64,000 nucleotides of DNA from Alkalinema sp. FACHB-956 (GCF_014697025.1 NZ_JACJRC010000005.1:153862-217861); one strand, 5' to 3'; positions 38,168-47,436 are shown, numbered from the stretch's first letter. Notes: generated by a model from the sequence alone, not told the origin. Numbers and translations: made by a program.

Positions 38168-39061
38168 ATGCCGTTTATTACAATTCGCCACTGTCCGCAC
38201 TATTACGAATGGATCACGGCAGTGGGACAGCAACGGACTCACCGCCCTGTTTTAGTGTTTATCCATGGTTGGGGCGGCTCGGCTCGTTATTGGGAATCAA
38301 CGGCACAGGCACTAGCCCAGAATTTTGACTGTTTACTGTACGACTTACGGGGTTTCGCCCGATCGCAGTTATCTCCGCAGAATCCCCACGATCGCTATAC
38401 GCTAGATGCCTATGGGGAAGATCTGGTGCAGTTACTGCAAGCCCTTCAGGTTGACACGGCCACTGTGATTGCCCATTCCATGGGGACTTCGATCGCGGTG
38501 TATTTTCTCCAGCAATCAGCTATCCAACAATCCGCCATCCAGGTCGATCGGGCAATCTTAACCTGTGGTGGAATTTTTGAATATGACGAACGGGCGTTTG
38601 CCGCCTTTTATCGGTTTGGACAATGGGTCGTCAAATTTCGGCCCCGCTGGTTGTATCAGTTACCTGAAATGGATCGCTTACTGATGCAGCGCTTTTTGCA
38701 TCGGCCTATTGGCAAGCGCGATCGCCAAGCTTTTTTAGAGGATTATCTCAACGCTTCGGAAGCCGCCGCCATGGGCACACTCTTGGATGCGGTCAGTCAG
38801 CACGCCATTGACACATTGCCCCAGCATTTTACGGATCTGTCTATCCCCACCCTGCTGATTTCAGGGCAACACGATCGGATTATTCCGCCCACCTTAGGTC
38901 AAAAGGCCGCGGCTCTTAATCCAAGGATCCTCCATCAGATGATGCCTCAGGTTGGGCACTTCCCCATGCTGGAGGATCCGGAAGGGTATTTAGCGTTGGT
39001 ACGATCGTTTCTTGGGGTGGAATCCGTCATTCAACCGATTCCCGTGGGCGATCGGGGATAG
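38168..39061 (+). CDS. Alpha/beta hydrolase
   Basis: 297 residues. Fold signatures in order: oxyanion loop FIHGWGGSARYW (about residue 34), nucleophile elbow VIAHSMGTSIAVYF with Ser near 105, acid in LISGQHDRIIPP and catalytic His in PQVGHFPMLEDPE near the end. The substrate is unknown; similar to esterase/epoxide-hydrolase-like or lysophospholipase-type proteins. It contains an in-frame 15-bp tandem duplication (QSAIQ-QSAIQ at about residues 116-125). Confidence 0.87.
   Translation: MPFITIRHCPHYYEWITAVGQQRTHRPVLVFIHGWGGSARYWESTAQALAQNFDCLLYDLRGFARSQLSPQNPHDRYTLDAYGEDLVQLLQALQVDTATVIAHSMGTSIAVYFLQQSAIQQSAIQVDRAILTCGGIFEYDERAFAAFYRFGQWVVKFRPRWLYQLPEMDRLLMQRFLHRPIGKRDRQAFLEDYLNASEAAAMGTLLDAVSQHAIDTLPQHFTDLSIPTLLISGQHDRIIPPTLGQKAAALNPRILHQMMPQVGHFPMLEDPEGYLALVRSFLGVESVIQPIPVGDRG
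38513..38542. repeat. In-frame 15-bp duplication inside the hydrolase gene
   Basis: CAATCAGCTATCCAA then CAATCCGCCATCCAG (3 mismatches, all silent), coding QSAIQ twice. Confidence 0.85.
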
Positions 39062-39066
39062 CCGTT

Positions 39067-39111
39067 CCAGAATCGTTACATCCAGAATCGTTACACCCAG
39101 AATCGTTGCAC
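39067..39111. repeat. 15-bp repeat, three copies
   Basis: CCAGAATCGTTACAT, CCAGAATCGTTACAC, CCAGAATCGTTGCAC, then CCAGA. It fills most of the 59-bp gap between the convergent hydrolase and oligopeptidase genes. Confidence 0.95.
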
Positions 39112-39120
39112 CCAGAGAAT

Positions 39121-40965
39121 TTATCCCAGCGTGGCTTGGAGTTGATCTAACAAGGTTTCCACATAGGAGAGTGCCCCCCGAATCGTAGCGGTGTCCTCCA
39201 GATCGACTCCGACATACTTGCGGAGGGCTTCCACCTGATCCAAACTGCCGCCTACGGACAGTAACTCCAGGTAGCCCGGAAGGAAATCTTTGCCCATTTC
39301 GCGGTACTTCTGGTAGCAGGCCAAACTGACAATATTCGACGCGGTGTATTGATAGCAGTAGAACGGTTTGAAGTAGATATGGCCAATTCTGGCCCAATCG
39401 TATTGGTGCTCTGGCAGAATTGCGATCGCGTCTCCGCCTAATTCTCCATACAGTTGCATCCAGGTATCGTTGACAAACTGACTGTTAAAACTGCCCTGGG
39501 CGGCTCGATCGTGGACGGCCAACTCCAACCGACTAATCGTGCTTTGGCGGAAGAGGAGATTGAGCTGGTCTTCCAATTGGCGAGTAATTAACGCTTTTGT
39601 CAACGTTTTATCACCCTCTGCCTGTTTCAGTAGATAATCTAACAACAACAGCTCGTTGAACGTCGAGGCAATCTCTGCAGAGACCATCGGGGGATTGCTA
39701 TTGAAATAGGATTGCCGATCGCCAATCCAAGCAAAATGCAAACCATGCCCCATTTCGTGGGCTAGGGTAAATAGGGAATTGTAGTCATCCGTGTAGGATT
39801 GCAGCAGGTAGCTGTGTTTGCCATGGACGTACCAGCAGAATGCACCACCTCGCTTACCAGGACGCACCTTCGCGTCCACCCAATTACGGATAAAGAATTC
39901 CTCCGCGCGACGGGCATAGTTGACATCGAACTGTTCCAAGGCTTTGAGCAGGGTATCTACGCCATCTTTGTAGGAAATGGCAGGTAGGGCGGTGTCATCT
40001 GTTGTCCAAGGCGCATAGAGATCGGCAGTGCGGATTTTTTGGCCGAGGGCTTGGTTTTTCAGGCGGTAGTAACGCTGAAAAAGGTCGAACCGATCGCGGG
40101 TGCCGTCCATAATGGCGCGAAACACGGGTTCTGAGACTTCATCGGCCAGAAGTTGTTTTTCCAGGGTGGAGGCATAGCCCCGCATCTGATTTTCCAACTT
40201 GTGATCCTGGGCCACCGTATTAAGAATGTAGGCATACAGCGAGTTGTGTTGCTGCATCACCTGGCGAATTGATAAATAGGCTTGGGTGCGAATCTCCCGA
40301 TCGGGGTGGAACGCTAACGCCCCCAGTGCTGCTTCTGTATCAGCCGTGCGGCCATCCGGTGTGGTCACAGGGGTATATGTTTGTTCACCTAAATGCACCG
40401 ATCGCAGTTGGATAAAGGCTTCCCGTCCAGTCAAGCTATCTTGGTTACGGGTTTGCTCGACTTCCTCCGACAATGTGTAGGGGCGATATTTAACAATCTG
40501 CGCTAAATAATGTCGGTAGGGTTGCAATTCCGGGGCTGCTTCTAAGGCTGCAAAGACAGTGGGATCCAGCTTTTTCAACTCCAAATCAAAAAAGAGTAAC
40601 TGGTTCTGGATTTGCGTATAGGCTTCCATCATCTTGTCAACGTACTGCTTTGCCTCGGTATCCTGGGTATCCGCCGAAAAGATCAAGGACGGAAATGCAT
40701 AGAGATATCCTGTCCGTTCAGCGATCGCCTCCAAGATGCCCAAACAAGTTGCAATTTCTGCTGCTGTTAGGGTGTGAACCCGTCCGCGATAGGTTTGCCG
40801 AAAATCGCTCGCTTGGTGACTGAGCGCTTGTAAGTCCGCTTCCAGTGCCGGATCCTGAAAGTCTTTATACAAGTCCGATAAGTCCCAGGTGGGTGCCTCT
40901 GCCAACGCCGACAATTGGGCCTGAAGGGTTTCTGAGGCAAAGCAGGAAGAGGGGCGATCGAGCAT
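39121..40965 (-). CDS. M3 family oligoendopeptidase
   Basis: 614 residues from the ATG at 40963-40965; the longer open frame only offers a TTG. The zinc site HExxH reads LAHEMGHGLHFAW (about residue 400), with the third ligand Glu expected in the SAEIASTFNELLLLDYLL segment, as in oligoendopeptidase F. The protein is cytoplasmic and probably degrades short peptides. It is convergent with the hydrolase gene, and its promoter side has a 15-bp duplication. Confidence 0.92.
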   Translation of the reverse strand: MLDRPSSCFASETLQAQLSALAEAPTWDLSDLYKDFQDPALEADLQALSHQASDFRQTYRGRVHTLTAAEIATCLGILEAIAERTGYLYAFPSLIFSADTQDTEAKQYVDKMMEAYTQIQNQLLFFDLELKKLDPTVFAALEAAPELQPYRHYLAQIVKYRPYTLSEEVEQTRNQDSLTGREAFIQLRSVHLGEQTYTPVTTPDGRTADTEAALGALAFHPDREIRTQAYLSIRQVMQQHNSLYAYILNTVAQDHKLENQMRGYASTLEKQLLADEVSEPVFRAIMDGTRDRFDLFQRYYRLKNQALGQKIRTADLYAPWTTDDTALPAISYKDGVDTLLKALEQFDVNYARRAEEFFIRNWVDAKVRPGKRGGAFCWYVHGKHSYLLQSYTDDYNSLFTLAHEMGHGLHFAWIGDRQSYFNSNPPMVSAEIASTFNELLLLDYLLKQAEGDKTLTKALITRQLEDQLNLLFRQSTISRLELAVHDRAAQGSFNSQFVNDTWMQLYGELGGDAIAILPEHQYDWARIGHIYFKPFYCYQYTASNIVSLACYQKYREMGKDFLPGYLELLSVGGSLDQVEALRKYVGVDLEDTATIRGALSYVETLLDQLQATLG

Positions 40966-41072
40966 AGATTTTACCGTGGCTATGAAATTGCAACTTGTTG
41001 AACTGAAACGAAATGAGTTGAGCACAACTCGGGCATCCGCGGCCAAGCATCTAGACCAGCGAAATGGAACAG

Positions 41073-41103
41073 CCTAACGCAGCCTAACCCTAACGCAGCC
41101 TAA
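41073..41103. repeat. 15-bp direct repeat, period 16
   Basis: CCTAACGCAGCCTAA at 41073 and 41089. It ends 5 bp before the stop codon of the FMN reductase (minus strand). Confidence 0.9.
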
Positions 41104-41108
41104 AACGG

Positions 41109-41654
41109 TTATGGTGCGACACCACGAATCTTCTGCGTGTGATCGACCAAGCTTTGGACAAATTGGTCAAACCGCTGATTTAGCGCCGCATCCACCAGTT
41201 GGCCCTCCGGCGTAAAGGCTTGCCAAGCTTGACCGATCGCGACTTGTTCCGGAATGACCCATGCGTGCACCCACCGCATAATCAAGCGTAGATCATTCAA
41301 GGCATTGCTGTTGGATTGCCCACCCAGGACACTAATCAGTCCCGTCACCTTGCCCGACAGCTCTTCAAAGCTCAGCAGATCGAGGGCATTTTTCATGACA
41401 CCGCTGACACTACCGTGATACTCCGGGGTGGCTAAAATTAGCCCATCGGCAGCCTTCACCGTGTCCCGTAATGTGGTGACATCGGGATAATCGGGATAGG
41501 TTTTGCCCCCGTTACAGAACGGTAAATTCATTTCCCGCAGATCTAAAACCGTGACTTCAATGCCGAAGGCTCGCACCCGATCGACCGCTTGCATCAAGGC
41601 TTGATAACTGTGGGAGTCAGGTCGCAAACTGCCACCTATGGCAACCATTTTCAT
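41109..41654 (-). CDS. NADPH-dependent FMN reductase-like flavoprotein
   Basis: 181 residues from the ATG at 41654 (an ATG two codons later is also possible). Flavodoxin-like fold: FMN phosphate loop VAIGGSLRPDSHSYQAL and the PEYHGSVSGVMKNALDLL signature of the NADPH-dependent FMN reductase family (quinone/azo/chromate reductases). The C-terminal half is complete. A 38-residue small protein gene lies 58 nt upstream on the same strand. Confidence 0.9.
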   Translation of the reverse strand: MKMVAIGGSLRPDSHSYQALMQAVDRVRAFGIEVTVLDLREMNLPFCNGGKTYPDYPDVTTLRDTVKAADGLILATPEYHGSVSGVMKNALDLLSFEELSGKVTGLISVLGGQSNSNALNDLRLIMRWVHAWVIPEQVAIGQAWQAFTPEGQLVDAALNQRFDQFVQSLVDHTQKIRGVAP

Positions 41655-41712
41655 TGCTTTCACCCAATAAACTTTCACACGATCAATTCAGCATTGTCAG
41701 CATTATTTGACG

Positions 41713-41829
41713 TTAGCGCCAACCCGTCAGACGACGCCCTTCTTCCACAGCGGCGTTGCTGCGATCGAGCGCCTCTTTGAAGGCTTGGCAAGTCGATTGA
41801 ATCCAAGGACGATGCAGGATGTTTTTCAT
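41713..41829 (-). CDS. 38-residue small protein upstream of the FMN reductase
   Basis: An ATG at 41827-41829 follows a strong GGAGGG ribosome site at 5-6 nt spacing and opens a 38-codon frame (MKNILHRPWIQSTCQAFKEA at the start, ending EEGRRLTGWR). It is amphipathic, basic, with one Cys and two Trp, and no membrane segment. The ribosome site, the codon use and the position 58 nt before a flavin reductase on the same strand support a real gene. I do not recognise the family. Confidence 0.6.
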   Translation of the reverse strand: MKNILHRPWIQSTCQAFKEALDRSNAAVEEGRRLTGWR

Positions 41830-42230
41830 GGAGACCCTCCAACCCGGACTGCCATCAAGGCAATCAATTACTTAAACAGGTATTAACTCGAAGTCATTTC
41901 GACTACGCTTAAGATAGCAAGAACACGCCGATCTCGTCAAGCGCATCCCAGGGGAGACGCATCAAGACCCATCAACTGACCCATCAACTTAAGTTCGCCT
42001 GAGCCTTTAGGGGTCTGTGTACAAATCAAATTCCAGGGGAAAGGGGGAAGGGGTCGGTGGGTAGAGGGGGAGGGGCAGCGACATTAACGAGCAGATGTGC
42101 AAGCTGGAATCTGGCGGTAATATTGAGGGGGTGTAGGTCTAGGCTGAGCGATCGAACCCTGGCGGTATTCGGCAATCCTGCCACCCCTTCACTCGCGTCT
42201 CAATCGATTACCCAGCCGGAAGGTATTCAG

Positions 42231-43004
42231 TTGCTATCCAATCCCAATTCAATTCCCGAACCCACAGCCCTAGAATCTTGGGCCGCGATCGAGCTAGCCC
42301 AATTTAAGGCTAGCTTTTTGGCGCGTACCTCCCATGAGTTGCGATCGCCGTTAAATGGCCTCATTAGCAGTCTGCAAATGATCCAAGCGGATCTCTGCGA
42401 CAGTCCTGAAGAAGAGCGGGAATATGTTGCAATGGCCCACAGCGCTGCCCTCAAATTGGTCGAGCTACTGGATGAGGTCATTGATGTCTCCAAGGTGCAG
42501 TGGGGATCTCGATCATTGAAACCGGAAGCGATCGATCTTGATTTACTACTGCAAGAGATTGCCTACTGCACCCACCTACAGGCCCAAAATCGTAACCTCC
42601 GTGTTTATTTTCCAGAACTAGAAGACACGATTTTGATCTATGGCGATCGGGCCTGTCTACAACAAGCGTTGACCATCTTGGTAGACATTCCCTTAACCAT
42701 CATGCAGGAAGGTCAAATCTATGTGGATCTACAAGTCATCGGACAACAGGCTTGCATCCGACTTCAAGACGATCGATCTCCAGCGGATTGGGATGGGGCG
42801 ATCGCAGTGCTCAACTCTCCCAAGCCTGAATTTCCCGAGCTCCAGTCCCTCCCCTCCGATCCCAGACTTCTCCCCCAATTTTCGCCCGCTTTACGGCTCC
42901 TCATCGCCAAGGAACTACTGGCCGCGAATCAAGCCAGCGTAGAGATTGTGCAGGAAACCGATCGGCCGACCCTCCTCTGTCGGCTGCCCTTAGCATCCCC
43001 CTAA
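42231..43004 (+). CDS. Degenerate sensor histidine kinase
   Basis: 257 residues from a TTG at 42231, which has GGAAGG 7 nt upstream; the frame is open back to 42057, but that part is unlike protein. A good HisKA dimerisation domain is present: FLARTSHELRSPLNGLISSL with the phospho-accepting His at about residue 34. The HATPase part is eroded: the N-box reads YGDRACLQQALTILVDIPL without the Asn, and no DxGxG (G1) or GxG (G2) box can be seen. It has no sensor or membrane domain. It may be a phosphotransfer or scaffold protein rather than a kinase. It precedes ndhH by 165 bp. Confidence 0.75.
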   Translation: MLSNPNSIPEPTALESWAAIELAQFKASFLARTSHELRSPLNGLISSLQMIQADLCDSPEEEREYVAMAHSAALKLVELLDEVIDVSKVQWGSRSLKPEAIDLDLLLQEIAYCTHLQAQNRNLRVYFPELEDTILIYGDRACLQQALTILVDIPLTIMQEGQIYVDLQVIGQQACIRLQDDRSPADWDGAIAVLNSPKPEFPELQSLPSDPRLLPQFSPALRLLIAKELLAANQASVEIVQETDRPTLLCRLPLASP

Positions 43005-43168
43005 CCCATGCCATAGAATTGGGTCTAACCTATTTCTCCGCTTAGAAATTCAAATTTCGATCTTGTATTCCAGCGCAAATACTTCGGGATTCCAGTCCGT
43101 ATAATAGAGCAATGGGTACTTTTGCGTATCCTACTCGCATTTCACGAGACACGGGGAGAAGTTCAGTC

Positions 43169-44353
43169 ATGCCAATGATCGAAACCAAAACCGAACCCAT
43201 GGTGGTGAACATGGGGCCACACCACCCAGCCACCCACGGGTGTTTTCGGTTGGTGGTCACCCTCGATGGCGAAAATGTTATTGACTGCGAACCCGTCCTA
43301 GGCTACCTCCATCGCGGCATGGAGAAGATTGCTGAAAACCGCACGACCATCATGTACGTGCCCTATGTCAGCCGTTGGGATTACTACGGCGGCATGTTCA
43401 ACGAAGCGGTGACGGTGAACGCGGTGGAAAAGTTAGCAGGGATTACCGTTCCCAAGCGGGCTAGCTACATTCGCGTCATCATGCTGGAGCTATGCCGACT
43501 GGTGAATCACCTGCTCTGGTTAGGGCCATTCGTGGCAGATATTGGGGCACAGACACCCTTCTTTTATACTTTGCGCGATCGGGAAATGATTCTTGACCTG
43601 TTTGAAGCCGCTACAGGCTACCGCATGGTCAACAATAACTACTTCCGGGTCGGTGGTTTGGCGGCAGATCTCCCCTACGGCTGGGTCGAAAAGTGTATCG
43701 ACTTCTGCGACTACTTCACGCCCGTCATCGATGAATACGAACGCCTCATCACCAATAACCCCATCTTCCGGCGGCGGTTGGAAGGGGTAGGCGTACTCTC
43801 CCGCGAAGATGCCATTAACTATAGCTGCTCTGGCCCCATGCTCCGGGCCTCTGGTGTGAAATGGGATCTGCGCAAAGTCGATCACTACGAGTGCTACGAC
43901 GACTTTGATTGGGAGATTGCCTGGGCAACGGAAGGGGATTGCTATGCCCGCTACGTGGTGCGGATGCAGGAAATGCGCGAATCCCTCAAAATCATTCGGC
44001 AGGCGATCGCAGGACTGCCCGGTGGCTCCTACGAGAACCTGGAAGCCAAGCGTATGGTAGAAGGCCCTAAATCCGAGTGGGGAGGCTTTGACTATCAATA
44101 CGTTGCCAAGAAAGTAGCCCCCACCTTCAAAATCCCCAAGGGTGAGCATTACGTGCGCCTAGAAGCGGGTCGGGGGGAGATGGGCATCTTCATCATGGGT
44201 GACGACAATATGTTCCCCTGGCGCTGGAAAATCCGGGCTGCTGACTTCAATAACTTGCAGGTCTATCCCAAGTTGGTGCAAGGCACTAAAGTGGCGGACT
44301 TGTTTGTGATTCTGGGTAGTGTGGATGTGGTCATGGGATCGGTCGATCGATAA
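43169..44353 (+). CDS. ndhH: NAD(P)H-quinone oxidoreductase subunit H
   Basis: 394 residues from the ATG at 43169, preceded by GGGGAGAAG; a second ATG two codons later is possible. NdhH is the 49-kDa-type subunit of the peripheral arm of thylakoid NDH-1, near the plastoquinone site, used for respiration, cyclic electron flow and CO2 uptake. [20 protein letters not shown] and [15 protein letters not shown] are the family signatures, and the C-terminus DVVMGSVDR is canonical. Other ndh genes are not adjacent. The stop codon lies in a 12-bp tandem duplication. Confidence 0.97.
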   Translation: MPMIETKTEPMVVNMGPHHPATHGCFRLVVTLDGENVIDCEPVLGYLHRGMEKIAENRTTIMYVPYVSRWDYYGGMFNEAVTVNAVEKLAGITVPKRASYIRVIMLELCRLVNHLLWLGPFVADIGAQTPFFYTLRDREMILDLFEAATGYRMVNNNYFRVGGLAADLPYGWVEKCIDFCDYFTPVIDEYERLITNNPIFRRRLEGVGVLSREDAINYSCSGPMLRASGVKWDLRKVDHYECYDDFDWEIAWATEGDCYARYVVRMQEMRESLKIIRQAIAGLPGGSYENLEAKRMVEGPKSEWGGFDYQYVAKKVAPTFKIPKGEHYVRLEAGRGEMGIFIMGDDNMFPWRWKIRAADFNNLQVYPKLVQGTKVADLFVILGSVDVVMGSVDR

Positions 44354-44365
44354 GTCGATCGATAA
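44342..44365. repeat. 12-bp perfect tandem duplication across the ndhH stop codon
   Basis: GTCGATCGATAA twice; the first copy holds the last codons and stop (44351-44353), the second an identical non-coding TAA. Confidence 0.92.
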
Positions 44366-45146
44366 TTGAGTAGATGGATTGTTGATCCCCGACCCATCTG
44401 AGTTGGTGGAGTGTGCTCGAACGTTGAATGTTGAGATCTTAGAGATCCCATTTTCAAGTCGAGCTCACTTTATTCGATCGGATAATCTAGCTCGGCTAAT
44501 TACGTTGTGAATAGGTTGTGGCAAAGAGAGTTCACAAGACTCTCTTTTTTGTCTTTATAGAAGGGATGACGCTACTTTTCTGATCCCCTGTCCGAGATGG
44601 TCAAGTCCTTGGCCCACGGGGTATCTATTGATACCTCGATCACTACCATCATGCTTGGGTAGGCCCCCACAAAACTTCAATATAACCGGAGAAATATCGG
44701 CGATCCCGTTACTTAACTTGGTAAAACTTTAGACATTTGACCGGGGTATTACCTTGGAATTGTTGCCAACTTGGTTGTGGTACGAAAATACTCCTTGCGC
44801 AAACCCCAATATTGCGTTTTAATCAAATCCTGCATGGTAAAAATAATCTTCTGTCAACGCGAGTTAAAACATTGAAATTTCTCTCGCAGGATTGATTTTT
44901 CTATGGGTTGACAGGGAATGGATTCGCAGAGGGCATCTTTCTTTTCTGCCCGGTTTTGTCTGTTGATTTCGCTCATTTGCGCATTTCAATCTGCATTCCA
45001 CTGACTTACGCTGATTTCCATATTCGATCAAACAGCATACTGTCGCTTTGACAGTGATTTCTTGTGCTGCCATGGATTGGCGATTTCGTCAGCTTTTTTC
45101 CCGTGCAAAATTGCGTTCACTTTCCCACCCTACACAGAGAGAACTT
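44354..45146. other. Long intergenic region after ndhH
   Basis: 793 bp. It holds the terminator at 44525-44551, a perfect GGTATC-TATT-GATACC hairpin (44620-44635) and AT-rich DNA. I see no credible ORF in 44560-45046. The length suggests an unseen RNA or a long leader for the small downstream gene. Confidence 0.5.
44525..44551 (+). terminator. ndhH-side intrinsic terminator
   Basis: AGAGAGT, loop TCACAAG, ACTCTCT, then TTTTTTG. It lies about 170 nt after the ndhH stop, so the ndhH mRNA has a long 3' tail or a separate short RNA ends here. Confidence 0.85.
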
Positions 45147-45365
45147 ATGAAGTACCAAGCGCAATTGACTCCTTGGGTTATCTATCAAATCTCGGCTGAA
45201 CAACGCATCCCTGTGAGTCGCTTTCGCCGTCGGAACGATGCAGATGCTTACTTAAAAGTTCTGCGGAGCACAAAACCCGGTTCCGAGTTCTTAGTGGCAT
45301 TCGACACTGAGAGCTTTGCACAACCTGACAAGGCAGCTGAAGGCAAGGAACTAGCAACGGTGTAG
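45147..45365 (+). CDS. Small conserved cyanobacterial protein
   Basis: 72 residues from the ATG at 45147, preceded by AGAGAGAAC; the frame is open upstream to 45048 without a ribosome site. MKYQAQLTPWVIYQ, then FRRRNDADAYLKVLR and a FLVAFDTES ending resemble a family of short cyanobacterial proteins with the pattern APWxxxR...RFRxRxDADxxL...FxVVFD. Function unknown. It lies alone between two long non-coding stretches. Confidence 0.7.
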   Translation: MKYQAQLTPWVIYQISAEQRIPVSRFRRRNDADAYLKVLRSTKPGSEFLVAFDTESFAQPDKAAEGKELATV

Positions 45366-45911
45366 AAGTCGAGCATTCGTGGGCTAGTGATCTCAATTGG
45401 ATGCAAGGATCGTTTGTGAGTTAACTGGATGAAACGTAGCAACACTGAGATCTGGGTTCGTTTCAAATTGAACGCTACGTTTGATTTAAAGATTGACTGT
45501 GAAGCTGCTGCTAGAAGGAAGTTGCGGCTAGAAAGAAGCTATTGCCAGAAGTTAACGCATTCGAAAATTGCATTATGGTCTCATTGAGCAAATGAAAGTT
45601 GTAATCTGGAAAACAATTTTCAGCAACGATCGTTGAGTTCACCTTGTGTGATCGCAAATCACCCATGACGAATAGCTCCGTTCACTCTTGTGGAAGCAAG
45701 TCTTCATGATTTTGCATCTGCAAGAGTTTGCTTATAGGCCAGCGTCATAGGTCAACGTTGGATTATAGAAATCGGATTATAGAGAAAAGTCTGATTGTAG
45801 AAAGATAGGGTTGTCGAATCTTCCACCGAATCTTCAACCCAGGTCGAGTCAGGCTCCTTTTTGAAATTTCCAATTGCAAGATTCCCAGACAAAAATCAGG
45901 CTAAACCTGCC
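45366..45911. other. Intergenic region with decayed repeats
   Basis: 546 bp. It holds a hairpin (45432-45482) and two triplets of imperfect ~15-17 bp repeats: GCTAGAAGGAAGTT-like units at 45510-45560 and GATTATAGAAA-like units at 45761-45805. No ORF. Confidence 0.5.
45432..45482. repeat. Inverted repeat, 9-bp arms
   Basis: AAACGTAGC (45432-45440) and GCTACGTTT (45474-45482), 33-nt loop. It is 66 nt after the small gene's stop and could terminate it, though there is no T-run. Confidence 0.6.
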
Positions 45912-47138
45912 ATGGCCCTTGATGTGAGTTTATCTAATCCACCTATCTCCGATCCTGGCAACCCAGAGCTAATCCGGTTGATCGTTGACCAAATCCAGCA
46001 ACGATCGCGGTTGACGTTTGCTGAGTTTATGGAATTAGCGCTCTACCAACCAGACCAGGGCTACTACGTAAGGCGTGCTTCCAAGATTGGTGCAACGGGT
46101 GATTTTTTCACCTCCCCCCATCTAGGTGCAGATTTTGGGGAGATGCTGGCAGAGCAGTTTGTTCAAATGTGGGAGATTTTAGGTCAACCGCAACCCTTTA
46201 CTCTGGTGGAAATGGGAGCAGGTCAAGGTTTATTAGCCTCTGATGTTCTGCGGTACCTGACTCAGCACTATCCCGACTGTGCCCGATCTCTGCAATATTG
46301 CTTGGTGGAAAAAGTGGCCACCTTAATTGCGGCTCAGAAGCGGCAATTGATGCCTTGGATTGACCAGGGGTTAGCCATTCGGTGGACTAACTTGGAGGCA
46401 TTGGCCGAGGCTCCGATCGTGGGTTGTTTTTTTTCCAATGAACTGATTGATGCCTTTCCCGTCCACCAAATTCAGATCCAGGCGGGACAACTTCAGGAAA
46501 TCTATGTGGGCTGGAATGGAACCCAGTTCATTGAAATCGTCGATCGGCCCTCTATCCCGGCATTAGTGAATTATTTCGATCGCCTTGGCATTAATCTCAC
46601 TGCGCCAGATTATGCCGACGGGTATCGCAGTGAGGTGAATTTGCTGGCCTTGGATTGGATGCAAGCCGTAGCGGCTGGGTTACAGCGAGGGTACGTCCTG
46701 ACGATCGACTATGGTTATCCCGCTAGCCGTTACTATAGCCGTGTGCGATCGCAGGGCACGTTGCAATGCTACTACCAACATAGCCATCACAACGACCCCT
46801 ATCAGCATGTCGGAATGCAAGATATTACCGCCCATGTCAACTTCACCGCATTGGAACTGCAAGGGCAGCAGTCAGGCTTACAAACCGTGGGCGTGACCCA
46901 GCAGGCGATGTTTTTGATGGCCTTGGGTTTGGGCGATCGCATTGCCAGTCTGAGTCACTCTACAGCGGAAGCCCCCCCGGAGATTAATGCCCTTCTACAA
47001 CGGCGAGATGCGCTCCATTCTCTAATTAATCCAATGGGTTTGGGGAACTTTGGCGTCTTAGTGCAGTCTAAGGGGCTAGCCGAGGCTGAAAAGCAACAGG
47101 CATTAACGGGATTCACTATTCCCGATCGCATGTTTTAG
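45912..47138 (+). CDS. MidA/NDUFAF7-type SAM-dependent methyltransferase
   Basis: 408 residues from the ATG at 45912; the longer frame starts at a TTG. The family (DUF185) signature begins with LTFAEFMELALYQPDQGYYV, followed by GDFFTSPHLGADFGEMLAEQ, the SAM loop LVEMGAGQGLLASDVL and FFSNELIDAFPVHQI. In mitochondria the homologue NDUFAF7 dimethylates an Arg of the complex I 49-kDa subunit, which is homologous to NdhH. Its presence 1.5 kb from ndhH is suggestive, though the target Arg has not been checked here. Confidence 0.92.
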   Translation: MALDVSLSNPPISDPGNPELIRLIVDQIQQRSRLTFAEFMELALYQPDQGYYVRRASKIGATGDFFTSPHLGADFGEMLAEQFVQMWEILGQPQPFTLVEMGAGQGLLASDVLRYLTQHYPDCARSLQYCLVEKVATLIAAQKRQLMPWIDQGLAIRWTNLEALAEAPIVGCFFSNELIDAFPVHQIQIQAGQLQEIYVGWNGTQFIEIVDRPSIPALVNYFDRLGINLTAPDYADGYRSEVNLLALDWMQAVAAGLQRGYVLTIDYGYPASRYYSRVRSQGTLQCYYQHSHHNDPYQHVGMQDITAHVNFTALELQGQQSGLQTVGVTQQAMFLMALGLGDRIASLSHSTAEAPPEINALLQRRDALHSLINPMGLGNFGVLVQSKGLAEAEKQQALTGFTIPDRMF

Positions 47139-47213
47139 CTGAAGACGGATAGATCGTTCGATCGTCGCCTTCCTCCGTGCAGCCATCTTGGTTCCCCGCG
47201 ATGCAATGCCTAT

Positions 47214-47245
47214 TAGACCTAGCAACACATAGACCTAGCATCCCA
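47214..47245. repeat. 16-bp imperfect tandem duplication
   Basis: TAGACCTAGCAACACA then TAGACCTAGCATCCCA. Confidence 0.65.
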
Positions 47246-47276
47246 AAAATCCCAAAATCAGACAGCCCCTATAATC

Positions 47277-47298
47277 AACCCACAATTAACCCACAATT
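47277..47298. repeat. 11-bp perfect tandem duplication
   Basis: AACCCACAATT twice, just before the palindromic terminator. Confidence 0.85.
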
Positions 47299-47325
47299 AA
47301 AAAGGGATACCGAATTCGGTATCCC
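47299..47325 (-). terminator. Perfect palindrome, probable rlpA terminator
   Basis: GGGATACC-GAATTC-GGTATCCC is a perfect 22-nt palindrome (47304-47325). On the minus strand it is followed by TTTTTAATTG. It lies ~280 nt beyond the rlpA stop, on the far side of two tandem duplications. Confidence 0.7.
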
Positions 47326-47436
47326 TGAAAAATCCCACGAAAAGGTTCACTGTCACTAGCGAACTTTGAATATTCAATTGTTAGTGATTTAATGGCTGAT
47401 TATTCAGTTGTCAATCAAGCCGAAAATATTTCGTTG

